Shown: piece by piece, positions 55,838 through 64,000 of the stretch | Layout: every line of letters begins with the position of its first letter | Numbering within the stretch: position 1 is the first letter of the stretch | Source of the DNA: Stromatinia cepivora | Taxonomy: Eukaryota; Ascomycota; Leotiomycetes; Helotiales; Sclerotiniaceae | Reading direction: 5' to 3' | DNA: 64,000 bases | NCBI GenBank assembly: GCA_014898415.1 | Contig: RCTD01000006.1 | Span: 310,001-374,000 of the forward strand | Made by a program: the position numbers and the translations under genes | Notes under the pieces: generated by a model | Seen by the model: the letters and a program-made list of their open reading frames with translations, nothing else | Database searches by the model: none | Told to the model about the DNA's origin: nothing

Positions 55838-58071
55838 TTAAGCTGGAGATTTGCTTGGAGCAGCAGCACCATTTTGGCGAGCATCACCGCTGCCCATAGA
55901 CAAGTTGGTGATTCCAGATGAAAGGAAAGCAAATGGATCACTTTCACCTTGGTTAGCGTAGAAGTTGTTTGATGGCCCTGCGGATGCTGGACCATTACTG
56001 GCCGATTGGAAAGCAGCCTCTGCAGCTCGACTATCAAAAGGGCCAGCGGAGTGAGCACCAGTTGCTGGACCGAAATGAGTGTTCAAAGATGGATAGGAAC
56101 CAGTTGGTGCACCAAGACCGGATGGAAGAGCGTAAGTGCTAGGAGGGCCACCAAAATGCTGACCGCCATAACCACCGGATGGACCGAAGCCACCAGCTGC
56201 TGAGGCAAAAGGACCAGGACCAGGTGTACCAGCCATGGAGTTAGACCCCATGCTATAGTTATTGGCAGCATCCATTGGAGAAGGATAACCGGAATCGGCA
56301 ACGACGGCGGCACCAGCACGGCTCGCGCCACATCTCAGACAGCTGACATTCTTGGCAAAGTTGTGGTAACCACACCCTTCAGATCCACACTTCCAATCAC
56401 CGGCGCGGAAAGGAACAACGCCACCACCACCTCCCATTCTTCCACCTCCGTGACCACCTCCCATACCTCCATGATGACCCATGTGTTGTGGTGGGGGCAT
56501 CATTGCTGGGGGACCATAACCATAACCACCACCGCCACCACCGTATCCACCACCCATCTCGGCAGCTGGACCACCACCCATCGCTGGGAACGAGCATCGG
56601 AAACAGGCGGTTCTGCGCTGGAAGTTGGAAAAACCACATGATGGACATGTCCAGTCTCCAGGACGAGGTCTGTTTTTGCTAGGTGGGAAAGGAGTAAGGA
56701 TTTCTGCAGCACGGTCAAGAACGCGGCTTGAAGATGGTGAGACCTCGATGGCTTTCTCATTGAGAGCTCGCCCGTTCATGCAAAGACTTTCAGCGGCCTG
56801 GAAAGGTGTTAGACAGTGACCACGGATGTTAAAAAATTTGATAAGTGAAGCAGTAGATAGACTAAGTAATTTATCATAAAGTAAAAGAATGTATTCATGG
56901 GGAGCTGAAACCACAATCTGATAATCGTGGCACATTATACAAAATAGGAAAAGATGAGTAAGGGAATTTTGGCTGACCTCTTCATGGGATGAAAATACTG
57001 CGAATCCAGAACCAGTAGGCTTGTGTTGATCTGGAGTTCGGAGGGTCCAGAAAGCAATGGGACGACCACCAAATTGGGTGAACCAGCTTTCAAGCTCAGA
57101 TTGGGTGGTATCGTGAGGAAGTCCTGCCATATGGAGAACTTTGCTGCGCTCCGAAAGGAAAGCTCTAACATCAGCACGGGCATCCATAGGTCTGGTAAGG
57201 ACATCAGGATGCTCATGGGGAGGTTGTGACTTGCGAATCAACCCTCTGAGAACTCTAGCAAGTGTAACCGCTTCCTCCATTGCGCGACGAGGCGAAGCCG
57301 GAGCCAAAGCTTGGAGGTGGAATGGAAGGTTGTGTTTGATTGGTGCACTAGCTTGAACAGGTTCGACTTCCAACGCAGCGCAGATGTTAGAAAGCATGGA
57401 TGGACCGAATGGTAGAGATTCGGGGTGATGCTGTTGCCATCTTTGGTACTCTGTTCGAAGATCAAAAGTTCGAGAATGTTGTAAATATGGAGGCAACACA
57501 ACAGCTTTGTCACGAGCTTCGCGGGGAAGCTGGACTCGAAGGTCCCATGAGTCAAGTGTAACAAAAGAGAAGTCGAGGTTTTGAGATGTGAGGTGCTCGG
57601 CAGCAAATGTATCGAATCGGTTGATCGCATCGCGGAAGGTACCTGCACTACGAACATGCTCCCATGTAAGAGTAGTCAAGCTCGCTGTTGATATTTAGTT
57701 AGTCAATATTCGGAAGGATCGGTATTGTCGTAGCTTGAAGGATTGAGGTCCATATCTGACAAGATGATTCCGCTCGGCACTTACTGCATAGAGGAGTAAT
57801 TGGAGTGTTGATGGGTTTAACAAGAACACTCTCTCGGTGAAGCTGGAAAATTTCTTGATTAGCAAATTGAATTCCGCAGATAGATCGAAGCGCAAATCAG
57901 ACGAAAACTCACTTCATCACAAGTTTTTGCATCAAGTAAAATCCATCCAAGCTCTATCACCTCAGCGGAATCTTTGGTAACGTAAACGCCATGCTCATCA
58001 CAAGTGGTAGCAACATGAATGACAACGTATCGATCTAAGTTGCCTTGCTGGCCCTGAATAGCTGTCGACAT
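55838..58071 (-). CDS. RRM and RanBP2 zinc-finger protein with decayed exonuclease-like N-terminus (Nrp1-like)
   Basis: Predicted 627 aa in four exons: 58071-57913, 57842-57785, 57684-56978 and 56797-55838. Residues 1 to about 215 have the outline of a DEDD 3'-5' exonuclease of the Eri1 type (VIELGWILLDAKTCDELHRE, LVKPINTPITPLCTSLT, DSWDLRVQLPREA), but the first motif reads VIHVATT where active enzymes have a D-x-E pair. An RRM (about 254-330) has KVLHMAGLP and GSGFAVF and is split by intron 3. Two RanBP2-type zinc fingers (about 355 and 441) have WTCPSCGFSNFQRRTACFRC and the WKC...CGYHNFA...CLRC pattern. The rest is Gly-rich. The RRM/RanBP2 layout recalls yeast Nrp1, a stress-granule RNA-binding protein. 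Intron 3 (180 nt, GTCAGC donor) is weak, in frame and stop-free, so a retained isoform is possible. Confidence 0.83.
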
Positions 58072-58792
58072 CTTCTTAATTTTATGATGTGTCCGAGGTT
58101 TAGAAAATGACCTTTTATTTCGAATTGAGAGGTATGTCGTGGAGGGGGGGTAAGTTGATGTAATCGATGGGGGACCTCCAAAAGACGAATGGGAAGGTAA
58201 GGGGGAGGTAGAGAGGAAGGAGCAACAAGATAGAAAGAGGAGAAAAGACAAAGTTTAAAGAAATAGCCTTAACCTTAGGTAGTCAATTTCAAAACCTTCG
58301 GGGAAAGGATGTTTGGTTGAGAAGGGGGGAAAAGAGGTAAAGGAGGATGTGGAGCTAAAAAACTTGTGGTAAACAGCAAGTTTGAAATTTGACGGCAGGG
58401 AATTGAGATTTTAGCGGGACGAGAAAGAAGAGGCTGCAACTGAATGGAGCTTGGGACAATGAGGATAAAAAAAAAATTAATGTATGGATCTTTGGATACC
58501 CCCCTTCCCCCCCAAAAAAGATAACACTTTACTTATAAAATCAATAAAATCGTGTGCGTGTACAGCATCGACATCATATTACTGATCAATAGAGATAGAT
58601 ACCTACCGGTGCTGCGGGTTAATAATTTGTTTTGTTTTGATTTAAATTTTAAATATATTAACCAAAATGATGATTGGACCTAGGTTGGTAGGTAGTAAGT
58701 AGGTAATAGGTATTGAAAAGCACTGCATTTTATTGTGGTATCAGGTACCTAGGGTATACTTATATTTATTTGTAAGGTTACGATATTTTTGA

Positions 58793-58843
58793 TCTCTTTC
58801 CTTTCTCCTTTCTCCTCTCTCCTCTCTCCTTTCTCCTTTCTTT
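58793..58843 (+). repeat. CT-rich tract (TTTCTCC-type units)
   Basis: About 50 bases of pure C/T made of CTTTCTCC and CTCTCTCC units, followed by GGGGCATTA repeated twice with a third imperfect copy. It lies about 720 bp upstream of the RRM/RanBP2 gene's start codon. CT tracts are common in fungal promoters, so a regulatory role is possible but not shown. Confidence 0.8.
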
Positions 58844-61800
58844 AGGGGCATTAGGGGCATTAGGGACATCGAATTAGCTCGCTATAGTGATATTTGGTGA
58901 TTTGTTTCACTGTGTATAAGGTAAATAGAAGGGTGTAGGATACGCTTACGTTAATTTCTACAGCCTATCTAGTCTATCTATAACAATAACTCTTCTATAT
59001 TAATAATACCAATACCAATACCAATACTATAGAGTACTGGGTATTCATTCATTCACCCACCCAGCTACCTATTACCTCATTAATAGTCTCCGGATGAAAG
59101 TCATACCTAGTCAAGAAGGTATCAAGCCTATATTATTCACTAGTTTACCACTGAAGACGTCCTGAATAATTATACTTTTTTCTAATCTTCCTACTCTAAC
59201 CAAATACATCACCATAAGTAGCGGCTATCAGGGTATCCATCATTAGTGAGAAGATATTAATGTTGGCATTGCATTTATACTAGCTATCTTAGGGTCAAGA
59301 ACTGACAAACGAAATGATTCAGATTTGTCTTCTAGAAAGATTCAAACCTGACTCCGTCTCCCTGTCACTTCACCCAAGAATTTCCCCGGGTATTTTAGCC
59401 CTAAAGACCTATCGGTGAGCAGCCGTTTACCACAACTTAATATCTTGCTGGCCTTCTACTTCCTTTCCGTCTCTTCCATCCTGTCTTCTAAACCAGGGGG
59501 AATTGGCTAGTCAAGTAAATATATATTTATTGATTTCTTCCTTCAACTATGGGTCCTTGTCTCAAATGTATCTTTTCTTTTCATCAAACTTCCTTCAGGG
59601 GCTCCTCTCTACCGAGACATAAGGGACCACTAACCAACCAACCTCATATATCGTACACGGTACATTTTACATTTTACACTGTGCAGTATCTTAGAAGGTT
59701 ATTTTCCCGATTCAATGGTCAGATATTGAAGATTATTCTTTCGGATTAAAGCTTGGAATCATTTTTATATGGGAATAACCAATATACCGGCATCGATCAG
59801 ATGATTTTTCAACCCATCCACTTCTCTGGAATTGACCCATATCTTTTTTTTTTTTTTTTTCGTAGTATCGGGAACAAAATGGGGATCCACAGTTATACAA
59901 AGTATCACCAAGACGACGGAAGCTTTCTCCTGTGAACTCGAATTTCATATTTTGTGAGAGTGGAATTTCAATGAGGAGGTGTACAACCCGTGGGAAACAC
60001 GATAACACTGCGTGAAAGCCACGATGCCACGAGTCACCTCTCTCATCATCCGGTCCTTTCATTCTACCAGAACCAATCGGTATTCAAAGCTTGCTTAAAT
60101 TGATGAGCTACAACGGCTTTCTATCATGCTTGGCTGCCGTTGATTAATCAGCTGAGTTGTTCCACTGTACACCGTCTTTCAAAACTACAGTATATCGGTA
60201 CCGTACCTGTACAACCTCATCATCACTTTGAATTCCCGGTTCCCCCAAGTACTTCATCACCAACAGTATTTGACTGTCCAATCATCATCTGAGGATCGGG
60301 GGGGACAACATATCAATGTTCAAACAAGCGGTAACGCAAAGGTTAATATTACCAAGAAAAAGGTCCAATCCAATTCCATTTATCGAGATCTGTTGAAGCC
60401 CCTATCCATTCAACAACAAGTACATCATCGTGGGGGTCCACAGTTTCCATCCCATTCTCATATGTTTCAGAACCACACTCGAGCCACTTTACTCGGAATG
60501 ATCATCACTGGAACCCCGTTGTAATCCACCGCCACCACTTCATGACTGGGTTTACCCATTTATCCAGGAATTTTTGATGTCGACATGAAATAATATCATG
60601 GCTGGAAAATTAAAAACCCTTCGGATTCTTCCCTGTGACCGTGATTTTCTATCGTTACAACCTTGGATTCGATATGTTATGTCTGATATCACCAAACGGA
60701 TATTCGCATATTCTGTTTGCAGAATAGGGCACATGAATCGGCTCGGGGATTTGATCAAAGCAACAAATTACAAACACAAAAAGCCAAAATGACCTTGACG
60801 CGATAGCCGCCGTTCCACACATATTTTGAGGGGAAAGCTCCCGTATCTATCTTCCTTACGTGACAGTTGGACAAGAAACTTGATGGAAATGGAAATGCCT
60901 ACATGATATTTAGACCCCCTGACGAGATTCCCGATTTGTCCCTCCTTTCAGAGTTACCATCGGTTCGGGTTTGCACTGCCTTCCCCGGAGATTATGATTC
61001 GATGAATCTTTTTGACTCATATTGGGTTTGACAGTGAGATTTTGACTTTGACTTTGCCTTTGCTCTCCTGAAGGTTACTCGCTTCAAATGGAAACAATTT
61101 GGGAATTCATCCATTTGTGATAAGAATAGAATCAATTCTTTGACCAATGGAGGTTCGGACCAAATTCTGTCCCGTCACTTACTCGCAACATAACAAACGA
61201 TTATTACAACCAACAATCACGTCACCATACTTCCTTTAACTCAAGATATACTTCATCATTTAGGCATCATCTTTTGCAGTACCAATTGACTTCGATTCTG
61301 ATCAATTTTACTCACTATTAACCAATGAAAAGTGCCGGTTCGGGGCTCTAATGTTTTAATTTTTCATGTGCTAGATGCACGCTTACGAGTCAGTCGTGGT
61401 AGTCTTACCATAAATTCGATTCCTCCGAACTTTTATCTACCAGTCCAGTCAATACTGTACATATCATCTCGAGGATATTTGCATGTGTATCACCTTTGAC
61501 AACATTGGTTCCTATTCTTTTGCTACCTAATCATCAAATGGACCGGAAACCCCGTAATTGCAGGTGCTGCTGATATTTTCTACTTTACCATTCACAACCA
61601 CTTATCAACGGTTTGGGGATTGAACAGTCGAGTGTTGTGTTACTTCTGGCAAGCTTCACGATCTGAGAATATGGTTTGAGGTACATCTGGATTCGAACTA
61701 AGTGCTTTGATTCTAGCGAGGAGCAGCGATCATTATGGGCTTGTGTTATGATTGTCAATTCAATGTTCTATTTCCGTCTTGCTTACCCTTTATTCTGTGT

Positions 61801-63046
61801 CTGGCATCAACTTTCTCGCAAAATCAACCTCTCTTAGTATCTGAAGACCTCCTAGCTGCCGATTTCATAAAATGATGTCGATTATCGCACAAATCCCATC
61901 GCAAACACACCCAAATCCTTGTACCACAGTCAAAAGGAATTGGTACACAAGCAAGTGACTGTGAAATCGGGATAGATGCTGAACTACCTAGTTGAAAGAA
62001 CCTGAAGTATCACATCATCTCTCCAAAGTTGTGCTTGCATATCAAAACTTCCCAAAAGAGCTCGGGATGCATTGATTTTTGCGACACCTACAATTCGTGT
62101 ATATCCGTTATCCAACGTCGTCAAAGCCCACTAGTTCTACAAACAAAGCACTATCTACAAGCTTCATTTTTGTTATTCAGGCAACCCGTGTTTAATCGGA
62201 ACATTGATACGAGAATCAGGAGCTTCCTCTTCCACCATTTTAGGTACCTCTTTCCCTTTGACGAACCTCTTTAGTGTTCAAAACAATTGTTTTTGGATTA
62301 TCCTTGCATATACAAGCTGGGCGTCCCAAGCTCCTAGATGAAAATATATTCTGTTGCGGAAGCGAGATAGGGCATGTTTTGATTCGTCAATTGGAGTCTC
62401 TCGCGCTTATGAAATGTGAATGTGGCATGGATTAGCTTGTTGTGTATAAGCTCTGGTAATGTAAGCCTTGCGATGATTTTGAGACTTCACTGTAGAGATT
62501 TTTGACTTTATATACCTACCTAAGGATATCGACGACTACCCTGCTCAAGCGGTAAATTCCTCGACCAGCCAAACTACACCGGTGGGACAATTTCGTTTCC
62601 AAATTTTATTTTGCCTGCTAAAGTTTTAAGAATAGGAAAACGGGATAGGTGACATATAAAACCATGAGCACTTTGCTGTCTTTATCCCCAAACTGCAAAT
62701 ACCAGATGGTATAAAAGCTTCTTTACGATATACCAATGTTCGCGCTATCATTATCTTTGTCTGCGCAAGCTCCATAATTTAACGAAATGCTACGAGAAGC
62801 ATGGTAGACAGTACTACCGAGCATTGCTTGACATGACTTGAGTCAGCTTTTACTCCTCAAAGCCTTGTTTCATAGATATTCGCGCAGTAAAATGTCTTCA
62901 CGGCTGCTGAATGATGAGAATTGCACCAAGGTATGCATAGGAAAAGGAAAAGGGGGTAAGAGCTGGTGAATTCTGAGAAATGAGTTATACAGGCTATCAT
63001 GTATATCCGTATTTGGAAGGAATGATTTCACTTGAAAAGTTTCGGG

Positions 63047-63510
63047 TGAATGATGAGATGTGCAACAAATTGAGTTGTCTAGGTTATGTTATGCTGTTTC
63101 AGGGTGAATTTTCAGAGTTGCAATCGAATGGAATGGTGATATGTGGAAGGAATGGTGATGTATGGGGAGGAAGTGATACATGGGTGAATGAGGAGATATG
63201 CAACAAAAGTATCGATCACCATTCACGGCAGGTATGATGATGTATGGAAAGAGGGAATATATCTGGTGAATGAGGAGATATCCAACAAAAGTATCAATCG
63301 CCATTCATAGTAGGTATAATGATGTATGAAAAAAGAGGGGAAACCATCTAATGAATAATACGATATGCAACAAAAGTATCGATCACCATTCACGACAGGT
63401 GTGATGATGTATGAGAAAGAGGGAAATCATCAGATGAATGAGGAGATATGCAACAAATCCCAATTTCAGGATTATTTAAAAAGTGGTGAATAATGAGATG
63501 TGCAACAATA
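63047..63510. repeat. Tandem repeat of about 82-84 bp
   Basis: Units begin GTGAATGAGGAGATATGCAA and contain ACAAAAGTATCGATCACCAT, then GATGATGTATGGAAAGAGGG. Full units start at 63184, 63266 and about 63350, and a partial unit at about 63434. Isolated pieces of the same motif (GATGTGCAACAA) stand at about 63059 and 63495. The copies differ by scattered substitutions, so the array is not young. Confidence 0.85.
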
Positions 63511-63726
63511 TCACGTATCTCTATATATATATAGAAGGTATGGAAGGAATACATACCGCACATAAGAGAAGGAAAAATCTCTGATGAATAATGAGGTGAG
63601 TAATGAGATAGGATATGCAGCTAAAGCTTTATTAGGATACTTTCTCTGTTTGTTATATCTATATCTATATCTATATCTGGTCTTGGATTTGGATTTGGTG
63701 GATGATGGGTGTAATGTGTGCGATAT

Positions 63727-63912
<186 letters not shown>

Positions 63913-64000
63913 TATTTAAGGTAAGTGGTTTGAGTCTGCTATAGGAGGTAGGTAATATGTGATGTTTGTGGTAAAATTGGAGGAACTGATTTTTTTCGTG

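Noticed and set aside
60228..60792. Frames of 98 and 64 codons in the gene-free region
   Set aside because: No recognisable domain or splice partners. Composition is the same as the surrounding non-coding DNA.
63047..63510. CRISPR-like spacing of repeats
   Set aside because: Units are contiguous tandem copies with no unique spacers, and the genome is fungal.

Overview
This is a nuclear genome window from a filamentous ascomycete. Genes carry short introns (mostly 48-110 bp) with GTAAGT-type donors and CTAAC/CTGAC-type branch sites. The products are typical of filamentous fungi, and one AT-rich island contains a retroelement whose two LTRs differ only by transitions, which is the footprint of repeat-induced point mutation (RIP). 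Moderate GC outside the island and the look of several proteins suggest Leotiomycetes, possibly near Botrytis/Sclerotinia. That placement is an inference made without any database search.

Layout. 1-2 kb: gene-free, with a diverged direct repeat. 2.0-5.9 kb (-): a Rad9/Crb2-type checkpoint mediator with a short upstream first exon. 6.2-8.2 kb (+): a decayed AAA+ ATPase gene. 9.2-12.7 kb (+): a small secreted cysteine-rich protein, a two-RRM protein and a secreted SnoaL-like protein. 13.3 kb (+): a 2H phosphoesterase gene with one in-frame stop. 14.1-19.1 kb (-): a cytochrome P450 and an eight-exon sugar/polyol-type MFS transporter. 20.3-23.1 kb (+): the Rad17/Rad24 clamp loader. 24.0-26.9 kb (-): a Pumilio protein. 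28.1-30.2 kb: a divergent pair, mitoribosomal protein mS33 (-) and RNase III (+). 31.1-33 kb: a tail-anchored acyl-CoA-binding protein (+) and a GFA-domain protein (-). 33.9-37.1 kb (+): a protein with tandem SH3-like repeats. 38.0-38.7 kb (+): a probable broken F-box-like gene. 39.8-42.4 kb (+): the 78-kDa complex I subunit, with micro-exons. 42.9-43.7 kb (-): the KDEL receptor. 43.9-46.9 kb: an AT-rich TIR element with an LTR element nested inside it. 47.2-48.2 kb (+): a ubiquitin-like/WLM metalloprotease. 49.7-54.1 kb (+): a large Q/N-rich F-box-like protein. 55.8-58.1 kb (-): a protein with a decayed exonuclease fold, an RRM and RanBP2 zinc fingers. 58.1-64.0 kb: gene-free, with tandem repeats at its end.

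Most genes are housekeeping. Two parts of the same DNA-damage checkpoint, the Rad9/Crb2 mediator and the Rad17 clamp loader, lie 15 kb apart, and a Wss1-like protease that may act on DNA-protein crosslinks is also present. RNA biology is well represented: Puf, RNase III, a two-RRM protein, an RRM/RanBP2 protein and a 2H phosphoesterase. No secondary-metabolite backbone gene is present, so the P450 and the transporter are not treated as a cluster.

The most notable points are: nested mobile elements with intact target-site duplications; 24-nt and 15-nt micro-exons plus a GC-AG intron in the complex I gene; a 29-nt micro-exon encoding a conserved transporter motif; the SH3-like repeat protein; five stop-free introns whose lengths are multiples of three; and three genes in different stages of decay. 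Exon boundaries were set by eye from splice consensus, reading-frame continuity and recalled family motifs.
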